NCBI GenBank assembly: GCA_927910885.1
Contig: CAKMOD010000059.1
Span: 1-61,755, forward strand
From: an uncultured Prevotella sp.
Lineage (GTDB): Bacteria > Bacteroidota > Bacteroidia > Bacteroidales > Bacteroidaceae
Length of the DNA stretch: 61,755 nucleotides
Direction: 5' to 3'
Positions 1 to 8,733 of the stretch are shown piece after piece; the first letter of the stretch is position 1, and every line of letters starts with the position of its first letter. The notes below the pieces were generated by a model. That model saw only the letters and a list, made by a program, of their open reading frames with translations. It did no database searches and was not told where the DNA came from. Made by a program: the position numbers and the translations under genes.

Positions 1-745
1 TTTTTCAATCCCGTGTTTACATCTTCGACGTATTAAGAATGAAAAGATTTGCTGTGTCGGAAGCTTATAATAGAATAGACAGTTGACTGTCTGTCTAAGT
101 TGTGTTTTGATTTAATGATTAACTTCGCTTCTTCCGTTAAAGCTATACGAAAAACATTTATACATTTAGTAGAAGAACCTTTATTTATCTACATTTAAGT
201 ATTCTTCAACAAATCCTTTTCATAAAAACACTTCGATGAGGATGGTTTTTGTTCTTGGTAGAGTTATACTTAAGTATTCATATAAAGCTTTACTTAGGGC
301 TTTGTTCTACACCTTTTTGTTATAAAATTGGCGATTTTATCGCTGCTTATTAGATTTGTTGAAAATTACATTTATACATACAAGCGTTGTATCTTTAGCT
401 TGATTTCTATCTAACAAAGCCTTACTTACGTTATATTTTGTTTGTATTATCACTCATAACTAATATCTATAATGTATTGATTTTAGGGTTGATACATACA
501 TCAAAAACTTGTATTTGTCGTAGTAGAAATTTATGGAGTAGTTTATTTGTCTATCTTTGTATCAGTTTTTTTGTTTGATGGTTAAATCTAAAAATTGCTT
601 TTATTTCGTATAGCAAAGCAGAAGACAAAGGAGTATCTAAGGATGACGAAGTGACGGAGTTTAATAAGACTTATATTTAATTCGAGATATCCAGTCAGAT
701 AGTCTATGATAATATGGTATGAACCAAATTAATTAATAAAAAGAT
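1..745. other. AT-rich non-coding leader region
   Basis: I see no convincing gene in this stretch. It is strongly AT-rich. The only supported element is a promoter -7 box near 552-559, which would give a leader of roughly 180 bases before the lipoprotein gene that starts at 746. The left end could hold the tail of a neighbour outside the window, but no open frame runs in from the edge. Confidence 0.5.
552..559 (+). promoter_or_regulatory. Bacteroidota-type -7 promoter box (TATCTTTG)
   Basis: TATCTTTG fits the TAnnTTTG -7 consensus of the Bacteroidota primary sigma factor. It lies about 190 bases upstream of the LRR lipoprotein start, so it would imply a long untranslated leader. No clear -33 TTTG at the usual spacing was found. 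Confidence 0.4.
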
Positions 746-1883
746 ATGAGACGAAAAATTACTTCTGGTCTTGTTAGCAATCATCTCGTTAGGATGCTTT
801 GCAGACTCTCAACCAACAAATAGTGAACGAAAAGTAAACTTGTTTGTTTACAATGGTATGCTGTTTAGTATTCAGCATTTTGAGAGTGTCAGCTCACAAA
901 ATAACACTGTTGAGTTCTGCGGGTGGACTAATAAGACTGATTTGAGTACTGATGCAAAAAAGGACGAAGTTCTGGCTGATGCTCAGTATAACGCCATTCG
1001 TAAGGTTGGAGAGGTTACTATCCCAGAAACAGTTCAAGTAGCTGTTACTTATAATGGACAACTTCAGGGTAATGCAACTTATAAGGTTATCATGCTCCGT
1101 GCTAACCTCTTCCGTGCAGCAGATTCTGGTGTTACAAGTCAGATAACTAAGATTACAATTCCAAAGACTGTTCAACATATTGAATCACGTTGTTTCGATG
1201 AATGTGTGAACATGACTGAGTTTGTTATTGAAGGTGCTACTGATGGTACTTCTCAGTTGAAGGAGATAGATTCACATGCATTCTTGAACTGTAAAAAGTT
1301 AGTATCTATCAGTCTTCCAAACTCAGTTACTTACTTAGGTGATGATGTCCCTTCCTCTATCGAAGGTGGTGTGTTTGAAGGTTGCGAAGCCTTTACATCG
1401 TTTACATTCCCAAGTAGCTATGCGTCAAGCAACGTGCCAAGTTTCACCTTTAAGAATTGCAAGAACTTAGCAACTATCAACTGGAATGGTTATAATCCAA
1501 AGCGTTTAAATAATAGTGCGTTCTGGGGTTGTGAAAAGATTACATGGTCGCAAGTACCTTTATCTGTAGAGGAGTTAGGTGCAGATTGCTTTGCATATTG
1601 TAGTTCCTTGATTTCTGTTGATTTGAAGGATATTAAGAAGATGGACACAGAAGTGTTCCGTAATACTCCTTTAGTATCGGTCGAGTGGCCAGCAGTTATT
1701 ACAGAGATTCCTGCGGGAACATTCTTAACTTGTACAAGTCTAACATCTATCACAGGTATTCCTGGTCAGTCTGGTGCATGGGACAACATCACTAAGATTG
1801 GTGCGGATGCATTCAATGAATGCAAGACATTGCTAAGTCTTGGCTTGAGAAAGTCAGGCTGTGGTAATGCCTTTCTATATTAA
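746..1883 (+). CDS. BspA-like leucine-rich repeat lipoprotein (frameshifted in signal peptide)
   Basis: The protein carries LRR_5 (BspA/TpLRR) repeats with the pattern AFxxCxxLxSIxLPxSV, spread over most of its length; this family mediates adhesion and binding at the cell surface. The open frame is unbroken only from 771 (TTG). A good ATG sits at 746 in another frame. Removing one A from the five-A run at 754-758 joins them and gives a lipoprotein signal beginning MRRKLLLVLLAI and ending at the lipobox LGC. I therefore take 746 as the true start and the indel as an assembly error or phase variation. The corrected protein is about 378 residues. It ends inside the repeat region with no T9SS tail, so the 3' end may also be damaged. 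The dextranase gene follows 58 bases downstream, suggesting cotranscription. Confidence 0.7.
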
Positions 1884-1941
1884 CCTAAAGAATTGAAGTT
1901 GCCGTATAAGGCACATTAATAATAACTAAAAAACAAACACC

Positions 1942-4900
1942 ATGAGATTAAAACGATTTCTTATTCTGTGGGTAACGCTGTCTTCAGCAGCCTTTTCATT
2001 TGCTGATGACTTTGTGTATGACAACCTCAAGTATGCTACCAACTCCGACAATTCGGTGACATTGGTGGATGGAAAGGGTGCGAATGGGGATGTAATTATT
2101 CCTTCTGACGTTCGCAACAAAAACAAAGTTTATGTCGTTACAGCCATTGAACACAACGCCTTTGAGGGCAACAATGCTATTACTGCTGTGACAATTCCAA
2201 GTTCGGTTAGTACTATTGGCTACAGTGCATTCAATAGTTGTAAGAGCTTACGACGAGTGATGGATGCCTCACGTGTCACTGAGATGCAAGGCTTTGAGTA
2301 CACTGATTGTACGAATTTAACCTCTGTAACCTTATCAGGAACATTACAAAAGATTGGTTATCGTTCTTTTGCTGGTAGCGCTTTAGCACATCTTGTATTA
2401 CCAGCAAGCATGAGAGAGATTGGTAGCAGTGCTTTTGAAGATTGCCATCAACTAAGAAATGTGCAGTTTAATACAGGTCTTCAGAACATAAAGGACCATG
2501 CTTTTAAGAATAGTGGCTTGGTATCTTTAGAGCTTCCTAATGACATAAAGGAGATTGGGGAGTGGGCTTTTGAAGGCTGTGCAAGCCTAAAAACAGTTCA
2601 AATACCTCCGTCTGTAACAAGCTTAGGAATGGGTGCTTTCTATTATTGTACAGCCTTAGAGTCAGTTGTTATACCAACTACTCTCATTAACTTCAATGAC
2701 AGAACCTTCAATGGATGTCGTAACTTGTCTGCCGTTTATTACTTAGGCAGCAGTTGCCCAAGCCTTGGACAATATACTTTTGCCGATGTTTCCGGTACTT
2801 TTGGCTTCTATGTAAAGCCATCAGCCCTGCCTGCTTTGCAAGGAATTGCATTTGTTTCTGATAAGGTAAAGGACAGTTTTCCTTATCAGCAAAGCAGTAA
2901 GTACACCACTTTTTCTCGTTCTTTTGATATTGACTTCACCACAGCTACGGGTCTAAAAGCCTATATAGCAAAGGAAAGTAATGGAAGAACTTCGATCTCC
3001 CTGATACCTGTTACAACAGCGGGTGCAGGTACAGGACTCATCATAGAGGCTGTTCCAAACACAGTTTATCAACTTCGTTTAGCTGATAATGCTGTCCATT
3101 ATGATGACAATGCACTGCGTGTTTCAACAGGAGAAACAATTGGTGCTACAACTTTAAAACTAAGAGAAGACATCACTTCTCGCTATGCTCCTGTAGAACT
3201 GACAACAGACAAGGTGCGTTATGAGCCTGAGTCCACAGTTCGCTTCACATCAAAGTATCTTCTTCCTGATAATGCCAAAGTACGTTACTTACATGGCAAT
3301 ACAGTTGTAAAAACCGATGAAATCGGCGGAAAACAAAGTTGGTCTTGGAAGGTTCCAGCACAAAATTTTACTGGTTATCTGGCTGAAATCTATGTTACTG
3401 ATGGTATTGCCGAGCAGACACTTGCCACGATTGGTGTCGATGTTTCTACCGAATGGGGCCGCTTTCCACGCTATGGTTTCGTCTCACACTATGGTTCTGA
3501 CAAGACTGTTGAGCAGGTTAAAAAGGAAGTAGATATGCTTAATCGTTACCACATGACTGGCATTCAGTTCTATGATTGGCAGTGGCAACATCACAAACTA
3601 ATTCCTGAAGGTGCTTCACAATGGAAGGATGTTGGCTTACGCGATGTCTTCAAATCTTCTATAGAAAATTATATTACCAAGCTACATGAGGTTGGAAGTA
3701 AGTGTATGTTCTATGACTTGCTCTATGGTGTAACGGGTAATATTGCTGATGGAAAGCCAGAAACACCAGCAAATCTTGACGGAAAGGATGGTGTCAGCAG
3801 TGATTGGGGCTGGATAGACCTACATGCAAATGATAAGGGTGGTTATGATCTTCATCAGGTACAGTATCCTTTAGGGTCATGGCCAAGTATCTACGTGATG
3901 AATCCTGGCAATCAGGATTGGGTGAACTATCTCTCTAAAGAAATAAAGAAGGTATATCAGCATCTTAAGTTTGATGGTTATCATATCGACCAGTTAGGTT
4001 GTCAGCGCGAGGCTTATTATGTCAATCTGCAGAGTAAGACAGAAGATGGTCAGAAGGTTTATACTGGTGGGGACCGCCGTGATACTCACGACTTTGAAGG
4101 CTATTATGCAAACTTTATCAATCGTATGAAATCCGATAGTAAAGACAAGTCCCTTGTTATGAATGCTGTTTCTACCTTCGGTGGATCTAAGATAGTTGGT
4201 ACAGGTAACGTTGAATTCGGCTATAATGAGATGTGGAGTGCTGACGACTATTTGTGGAACTATCGTAAAATCATACAGGATAACCGTCGTAATAATGGTA
4301 AGAATACCTTTAATACAGTCTTTGCTGCTTATCAACACTGTCGCAATGGTAAGGAAGGTCAGTTCCGTACAAGCAGTGCTCTGTTTGGTAATGCAACCAT
4401 CTTTGCACTCGGTGGTTCTCGTATTGAGTTGAGTGGTGACCACATGCTTTATACAGAGTACTTCCCTGATAACAAACGAAGAATGTCGAACGAGTTGCAA
4501 AAGTCAATCATTCACTATTATGACTTCCTTGTTGCTTACGAAAACTACTTGCGAGATGGCAATGCTGAAACCTCTGTTAATATGACAATGGAGGGTGTTA
4601 ATGTTGCAGCATGGGATTTCTCAGAACCAGATCCAACTAAGGAGAAGGCAGAAGACCAGACGATTGGTCCAAAGCCTTATAGTGTGAATACTTATAGCAC
4701 TACGAAGGGAAACGTGACTGCAATCCAGTTGTTGAATTACAGTAACTTCTCAAGAGACAACTTTAATATCCGTGATATAAAGGAAACAATGCCAGAGCCT
4801 AATGTATTACTTAATAAGAAGATTGTTCTTGACGATGCTGCCCCTGTTGCCCGTATATGGGTAGCAAGTCCTGATTGCTTCGGTGGTGCTCCGCAAGAAG

Positions 4901-5271
4901 TTGTCTTCACACAGAATAATGGTAAGGTAACATTCACTCTACCTTCTCTGGAATATTGGACGATGGTAGTCGTTGAACACGGCAATAAGGTGGATAATAG
5001 CATGGTAGAAGTACGTAATTACATTCTCCGTGGTGAATCCTTTATAGAGGCTTCGAACAATACTGTACCTGCAGGCGAGGCTTATCTCTCTTTTCCTGCT
5101 AATATAGGAAAGACCTTGCAGCCATTGTTACCTTTGGTTCCTGTTACCGCAGGGATTACCAATGTAACTGATAACGGACGTGATGATTATTACACTGTGT
5201 CTGGTATCAAGGTTGATAAGCCTGCGAAAGGGGTATATATCCATAAAGGTAAGAAACTGATAAGCAAGTAA
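1942..5271 (+). CDS. Secreted GH66 dextranase fused to BspA-like leucine-rich repeats
   Basis: Predicted endo-dextranase (alpha-1,6-glucan hydrolase) of glycoside hydrolase family 66, 1109 residues. Residues 1-21 are a Sec signal cleaved after SFA. Residues about 40-300 are LRR_5 repeats of the BspA type (FEGCASLKTVQIPPSVTSLG style). About 420-510 is an Ig-like GH66 N-domain, and about 510-960 the GH66 barrel: FDGYHIDQLG supplies the likely nucleophile Asp683 and YNEMW the likely acid/base Glu763. The last 45 residues (YYTVSGIKVDKPAKGVY, then KKLISK) look like a T9SS type A sorting tail, so the enzyme should be exported and surface-attached or released. The LRR-GH66 combination is unusual. 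A cycloisomaltooligosaccharide glucanotransferase activity cannot be excluded. Family call is firm; catalytic residue numbering is inferred from motif similarity. Confidence 0.88.
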   Translation: MRLKRFLILWVTLSSAAFSFADDFVYDNLKYATNSDNSVTLVDGKGANGDVIIPSDVRNKNKVYVVTAIEHNAFEGNNAITAVTIPSSVSTIGYSAFNSCKSLRRVMDASRVTEMQGFEYTDCTNLTSVTLSGTLQKIGYRSFAGSALAHLVLPASMREIGSSAFEDCHQLRNVQFNTGLQNIKDHAFKNSGLVSLELPNDIKEIGEWAFEGCASLKTVQIPPSVTSLGMGAFYYCTALESVVIPTTLINFNDRTFNGCRNLSAVYYLGSSCPSLGQYTFADVSGTFGFYVKPSALPALQGIAFVSDKVKDSFPYQQSSKYTTFSRSFDIDFTTATGLKAYIAKESNGRTSISLIPVTTAGAGTGLIIEAVPNTVYQLRLADNAVHYDDNALRVSTGETIGATTLKLREDITSRYAPVELTTDKVRYEPESTVRFTSKYLLPDNAKVRYLHGNTVVKTDEIGGKQSWSWKVPAQNFTGYLAEIYVTDGIAEQTLATIGVDVSTEWGRFPRYGFVSHYGSDKTVEQVKKEVDMLNRYHMTGIQFYDWQWQHHKLIPEGASQWKDVGLRDVFKSSIENYITKLHEVGSKCMFYDLLYGVTGNIADGKPETPANLDGKDGVSSDWGWIDLHANDKGGYDLHQVQYPLGSWPSIYVMNPGNQDWVNYLSKEIKKVYQHLKFDGYHIDQLGCQREAYYVNLQSKTEDGQKVYTGGDRRDTHDFEGYYANFINRMKSDSKDKSLVMNAVSTFGGSKIVGTGNVEFGYNEMWSADDYLWNYRKIIQDNRRNNGKNTFNTVFAAYQHCRNGKEGQFRTSSALFGNATIFALGGSRIELSGDHMLYTEYFPDNKRRMSNELQKSIIHYYDFLVAYENYLRDGNAETSVNMTMEGVNVAAWDFSEPDPTKEKAEDQTIGPKPYSVNTYSTTKGNVTAIQLLNYSNFSRDNFNIRDIKETMPEPNVLLNKKIVLDDAAPVARIWVASPDCFGGAPQEVVFTQNNGKVTFTLPSLEYWTMVVVEHGNKVDNSMVEVRNYILRGESFIEASNNTVPAGEAYLSFPANIGKTLQPLLPLVPVTAGITNVTDNGRDDYYTVSGIKVDKPAKGVYIHKGKKLISK

Positions 5272-5289
5272 TAAATTACTAATTCTTAA

Positions 5290-5363
5290 TTACCCCCAAT
5301 GGGGCATTAGTCCTACTTACTATTCTACATGCAAGAAGTAATCTAATGTCCGATTGGGGGTAA
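5290..5363 (+). terminator. Long hairpin downstream of the dextranase gene
   Basis: TTACCCCCAAT at 5290-5300 pairs perfectly with ATTGGGGGTAA at 5353-5363, and CATTAG (5305-5310) pairs with CTAATG (5343-5348) inside it. It lies 20 bases after the dextranase stop. There is no strong U tract, so it may be an mRNA 3'-end structure rather than a classical intrinsic terminator. Confidence 0.5.
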
Positions 5364-5480
5364 ATAACTTCTAAGACTGTATTAATGCTCACCAGCTATC
5401 CTATTATTCCTTCCTTTAATATCTAAGTTGATATTATGTCTATCCGTCTTCTGTAAACAATGTATTCCCATATCATTGAT

Positions 5481-5726
5481 GTTTGTAAACTATTTTTACA
5501 TGGCTCAAAACCAATATATGCTCTTTTGGCTTCTAAAAGACGTCTGATTGACTTGCAAGAGGTGCCCTTTTGAGGTCTTATTAACGCCCTTTTGGAGTCC
5601 AATTAGGCACCTTTTCTTTTACTACTTTATAACTGATTGATTTCCTTTTAGTTACCAACCTACTTTTTATACGTGTTTTTCTCCTTATTTATAGATGATT
5701 TATTCGAAATTATGTAATGATTTTTC
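5481..5726 (-). repeat. Dispersed repeat, copy 1 (about 250 bp, inverted relative to copy at 14773-15028)
   Basis: The reverse complement of this stretch matches 14773-15028 along nearly its whole length (roughly 75-85% by eye), including the shared words TAACTAAAAGGAAATCA, AAGACCTCAAAAG and AATAGTTTACAAA. The core at 5520-5607 consists of four consecutive 22-bp units, two of them beginning GCCCTTTTGAGGTC and GCCCTTTTGGAGTC. No open frame spans it. Likely a non-autonomous interspersed element. Confidence 0.7.
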
Positions 5727-5971
5727 AAATCATTATCTGTGTTTTTGAAGTATTAAAAACTTTGTGACTTGACATAGTTCGCTACGCCTGCATTGCCAAG
5801 ACAGACAAACTAATCGATGATAAAACAAAATATGTTTATCCTTTAATAAACGATTTGGGGTTAATTGAGGAACCTAAAATAATACTATATTAATCATTTT
5901 TTATTGTTAAGAATAGGGTGTAAGAACGATCAACAGTAACGTTACTTTAAGAAAGGTGGTAGCAAATCCTT

Positions 5972-6274
5972 ATGCTCCAAATTACTAATTTGAAGGTAAA
6001 TACACTGTCAGGAGTAGCGAATGGTAAGGTTACATTGACGGCTACTATCGTAACAACGTCTCCTATTGACGATATCGAAGTGGAGTTCCATGGTGATAAG
6101 GAGTATGATGTAGACATTTATGGTTACAAGGGTCAGAGTGGTAAGATTACTTTCACAAAGGATGTTACTATCCCTGCAAACTGCTTGCCAGGTACGTATC
6201 ACCTTCAGTTCAAGGTCAAGGTTTCTAAGGGTCTTGAGACAATAGAGGAGATTGATGGTTTCGTTATCAAGTAA
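5972..6274 (+). CDS. DUF4625-like protein fragment, probably lacking its N-terminus
   Basis: This 100-residue frame resembles the C-terminal beta-sandwich of DUF4625 lipoproteins (TFTKDVTIPAxxLPGTYHLQFKV), the same family as the neighbour at 6476. It lacks a signal peptide and lipobox, which members normally have, and the frame opens directly after an in-frame TAG at 5960. A purine stretch GAAAGGTGG 12 bases before the ATG could serve as a ribosome site. I think it is the 3' remnant of a duplicated DUF4625 gene whose front was lost, possibly by rearrangement next to the repeat DNA upstream. It could still be translated as a small cytoplasmic protein. Function unknown. Confidence 0.45.
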   Translation: MLQITNLKVNTLSGVANGKVTLTATIVTTSPIDDIEVEFHGDKEYDVDIYGYKGQSGKITFTKDVTIPANCLPGTYHLQFKVKVSKGLETIEEIDGFVIK

Positions 6275-6312
6275 GATACCGTCAGAATTATCATCTATTG
6301 ATAAATAAAAAC

Positions 6313-6402
6313 AACCTACTTATAAGAAGATATACCTCTGTTTAATCATTCATTACAGCTAAATTGGTTGATAGGAGAGAATCATCTTCTTATAAGTAGG
6401 TT
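6313..6402. repeat. 19-bp perfect inverted repeat with 52-bp loop
   Basis: AACCTACTTATAAGAAGAT at 6313-6331 is the exact reverse complement of 6384-6402. It sits between the DUF4625 fragment and the intact DUF4625 gene. It may act as a transcription terminator or mRNA structure. The arms are as long as those flanking invertible promoters, but the loop contains no TAnnTTTG box. Confidence 0.7.
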
Positions 6403-6475
6403 AACTCTTAACGGTAAGAAAACAAGATACTCAAATAGAATTAACCCTTAAAGATTAATAAACAAAGCACACATT

Positions 6476-6955
6476 ATGAAAAAGTATTTATTCAGTTTAA
6501 CAGCTGCAGCAGCCCTCCTTGGTATGGTGGCATGCTCAAGCAACGATGATGTAGTAAAAGATACAGAGTTACCAACAATCACTGATCAAGGCATAACAGC
6601 CAATCCTGTCGACTGTCAAGTGTATAATCGAGGAGATGTTATACCTTTCCGTTATCGTTTCACAGACAACGAAGAGTTAGGTAACTATAATCTTGAGATA
6701 CATAATAACTTTGATCACCACACACATGGGGCACAAGGAAATTCATGTGACCGTGATTCTGTAAAAAGGGATGATAAGAAAGCTTTCTATTATAATCAAG
6801 ACTTTTCTATTCCTCGTGGCAACAAAGCATACGATGCCAGCCAAGAAATTCAGATACCAGCGACCGTCGAGCCAGGTGATTACTATTTTGTCATTCGTTT
6901 GACAGATCAAGCTGGTCACCAACAAATACGTGCTATGGCGATAAAAATAAAATAA
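6476..6955 (+). CDS. DUF4625 domain lipoprotein
   Basis: A 159-residue lipoprotein. Residues 1-20 form a signal peptide with the lipobox MVAC, so the mature protein should be lipid-anchored. The remainder is a single DUF4625 beta-sandwich: it starts DTELPTITDQGI, has the family's FRYRFTDNEELGNYNLEIHNNFDHH segment in shorter pieces, a histidine cluster (DHHTHG) and ends with the PGDYYFVIRLTDQAG strand pair. Histidine-rich loops in this family suggest metal or ligand binding, but the biochemical role is not established. The shorter relative just upstream at 5972 matches its C-terminal half. No TAnnTTTG box was found directly upstream, so it may be transcribed from further upstream. Confidence 0.8.
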   Translation: MKKYLFSLTAAAALLGMVACSSNDDVVKDTELPTITDQGITANPVDCQVYNRGDVIPFRYRFTDNEELGNYNLEIHNNFDHHTHGAQGNSCDRDSVKRDDKKAFYYNQDFSIPRGNKAYDASQEIQIPATVEPGDYYFVIRLTDQAGHQQIRAMAIKIK

Positions 6956-7015
6956 AACTTGCACGATAAGGATAATAAAGGTTAAAAACATTCTTGTTTT
7001 TCATTCTAAATACAA

Positions 7016-7023
7016 TATCTTTG
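7016..7023 (+). promoter_or_regulatory. -7 promoter box (TATCTTTG) for the NlpE-like gene
   Basis: TATCTTTG followed by CACC matches the Bacteroidota -7 consensus, with a T-rich segment containing TTG (around 6994) in the -33 zone. It lies about 42 bases before the start codon at 7065. Confidence 0.65.
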
Positions 7024-7064
7024 CACCGCGAGAGTTAAAATAGAGTTTACAATATAAAACTAAA

Positions 7065-7532
7065 ATGATTATGAAAAAGATTATGTTTTTGGTAGCTGCT
7101 TGCGCAGCTATGGTAGCTTGTAACAATGGCAAGACTACTGCAAATAACGAGGGTGCAGATTCAACAGCTCAGGATTCAGTTGCTGCTGGTGACTCTGCTG
7201 TTTACGAGGGTTTGACACCTGCAGCTGATGTTGCTGGTATCAAGTATCGTGTTGCTTTGGCAAAGGATTCAACAAATGGTTTCAGCGTTTCTGAGTCTTA
7301 CATGAAGTCTGATTCTGAGGTTGATACTGTTTACAACTATACAGGTAACTATCAGGTTGTAGAGAAGGACGTTAAGGGTAAGAAGAATACTTACTACCAG
7401 TTCGAGTTGGGTAAGGACAATAAGACCAACTTCCTCGTAGTAAACGATTCTACACTTCGTCTTGTTAACTCTGACTTCGAGGAGCCAGCTGTTAATACAA
7501 AGGATATGAACTACGACTTGAAGTTGAAGTAA
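7065..7532 (+). CDS. NlpE-like envelope lipoprotein
   Basis: A 155-residue lipoprotein; the second ATG at 7071 is an equally good start. The signal peptide MKKIMFLVAACAAMVAC ends in a lipobox. After an acidic low-complexity linker (residues about 22-45) comes a small beta-barrel domain beginning YEGLTPAADVAGIKYRV, similar to the NlpE N-terminal domain associated with copper and envelope stress sensing in other bacteria. The CXXC motif of E. coli NlpE is not present, so a redox or copper role is not supported here. It has its own promoter and a strong terminator, so it is monocistronic. The codon choice is highly biased (GGT, GCT, AAG), suggesting high expression. Confidence 0.7.
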   Translation: MIMKKIMFLVAACAAMVACNNGKTTANNEGADSTAQDSVAAGDSAVYEGLTPAADVAGIKYRVALAKDSTNGFSVSESYMKSDSEVDTVYNYTGNYQVVEKDVKGKKNTYYQFELGKDNKTNFLVVNDSTLRLVNSDFEEPAVNTKDMNYDLKLK

Positions 7533-7564
7533 GAAGAATCTGTAAACACAACACTAAAATAAAG

Positions 7565-7603
7565 GGGCTTGCCAAGGTTTAACATCTTGTGCAAGCCCTT
7601 TTT
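7565..7603 (+). terminator. Intrinsic terminator after the NlpE-like gene
   Basis: GGGCTTGC at 7565-7572 pairs with GCAAGCCC at 7591-7598, followed by TTTTT. It is 33 bases past the stop codon. Confidence 0.85.
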
Positions 7604-7710
7604 ACGTAGAGTAAGCTTACGTCCCTTTATCAAATAAGAGAATACTTCTCTTCGCTTGTACGGCTCTTTTCTCACATCATATTGTGGTCATTATAAGAAT
7701 TGGTAAGAAC

Positions 7711-7799
7711 GTGTTTTGGCTTTCGCACTATTGGTGTTAAGGCTCCGCACGATGTGTGCTAAGCCTCCGCACCATTGGTGCGGAGCGTTAACATGATTG
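7711..7799. repeat. 22-bp-unit GC-rich palindromic array, copy A
   Basis: Units 7734-7755, 7756-7777 and 7778-7799 are each 22 bp and share the core GTGTTGAnGCTCCGCAC in forward, forward and reverse orientation; a degenerate unit precedes at 7711. The CCGCACCATTGGTGCGG centre is a perfect palindrome. Sister arrays lie at 21576-21641 and 43416-43503. The rest of 7604-7987 shows no gene. Confidence 0.85.
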
Positions 7800-7930
7800 T
7801 AAGCAATGAGAAAGTCGAGGCTTTGTCGTTGTATATTTCTACAGAAAACACTAATGATGGACATACGAACGATGTCTATCAAGGTTGCACAAACCGCTTG
7901 GCATAACTTCTGATGCCTCTTATAGAAACA

Positions 7931-7960
7931 AAAATAGGGACACGTCTGTGTCCCTATTTT
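7931..7960 (-). terminator. Intrinsic terminator for the DUF3332 gene
   Basis: A 13-bp perfect stem (AAAATAGGGACAC at 7931-7943 with its complement at 7948-7960) around a GTCT loop. The A run on the left becomes a U tract on the minus strand, downstream of the gene ending at 7988. The T run on the right makes it usable in both directions. Confidence 0.8.
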
Positions 7961-7987
7961 TATATTGTAATGTAACAAGAATGGATT

Positions 7988-8542
7988 TTATCTTCTTGCC
8001 ATGAAGTAGCTTGTACCAGCCTGCATCTGACGTACCTCATATACACCAGCTGCATCAAGTGTAACGTCTGCTGTCAATCCGTTGCTGAGGAAAGCCTTTA
8101 CAGAACCATCACCGTTGAAGTGGATAATCTTCTGCTCCTTACCTTCAGCATTCATGTACCATGTATTCTCCTGCTTGTTGTAAGTAAAGTAGAATACGCT
8201 ACCGTCTGGTTTTGTAATCTGATAACCATTCTCGAGATACTTTACAGCATAAATCAAGCCGTCATCACCCTTGATATTGCGTGTCTTACCAACGCGATTT
8301 GCTAAAGGATTCTTACCGGTCCAGAACTCGATACTGTTGAGTACGAGCGCATCAGCAGCACTACAGAATGCATAAGCAGGAGAAATCACGAGGAAGATAA
8401 TCTCATTGATGAACTTAGACTTAGTTGCACGCTTGTTCCACTTTGCAAGTTTGTTGAACAAAGCAAATGAACCTACACATGAACTCATGAGTGTTGCGCC
8501 AAGCAAGAGGGCAACCATAGACTTGATTCCTTTTGTTTTCAT
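7988..8542 (-). CDS. DUF3332 family lipoprotein
   Basis: 184 residues. The start MKTKGIKSMVALLLGATLMSSC is a lipoprotein signal with lipobox MSSC. The body fits DUF3332: the conserved opening CVGSFALFNKLAKWN, the central NEIIFLVISPAYAFCSAADALVLNSIEFWTG in which a second hydrophobic stretch (about residues 47-66) sits, then a small beta-rich domain ending in YFMARR. Members are found across Bacteroidota and gamma-proteobacteria as envelope proteins of unknown function. It is monocistronic, with a promoter-like TAATTTTG box about 65 bases upstream and a strong terminator. Confidence 0.8.
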   Translation of the reverse strand: MKTKGIKSMVALLLGATLMSSCVGSFALFNKLAKWNKRATKSKFINEIIFLVISPAYAFCSAADALVLNSIEFWTGKNPLANRVGKTRNIKGDDGLIYAVKYLENGYQITKPDGSVFYFTYNKQENTWYMNAEGKEQKIIHFNGDGSVKAFLSNGLTADVTLDAAGVYEVRQMQAGTSYFMARR

Positions 8543-8607
8543 ACTTTCAAATTAGTTTATTTGGTGAATATTTATCTTATTACCACTTAGAGATTTGATA
8601 ATCAATG

Positions 8608-8615
8608 CAAAATTA
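8608..8615 (-). promoter_or_regulatory. -7 promoter box (TAATTTTG) for the DUF3332 gene
   Basis: On the minus strand TAATTTTG followed by CA matches TAnnTTTG, 65 bases before the start codon at 8542. Confidence 0.45.
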
Positions 8616-8733
8616 ATACTCTTATTTTTATTAAGAGATAAATTTATTTTATGATATTGAAAGTTTAAGGATTTTAACTGGCTTCGTTAATGTTTTTGAC
8701 ATAACAAACAGCTTTGTTAACTCTTGTTTTGAG

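Noticed and set aside
3994..4500. 168-residue open frame antisense to the dextranase
   Set aside because: It overlaps the conserved GH66 catalytic region on the opposite strand, and its composition is that of a shadow frame.
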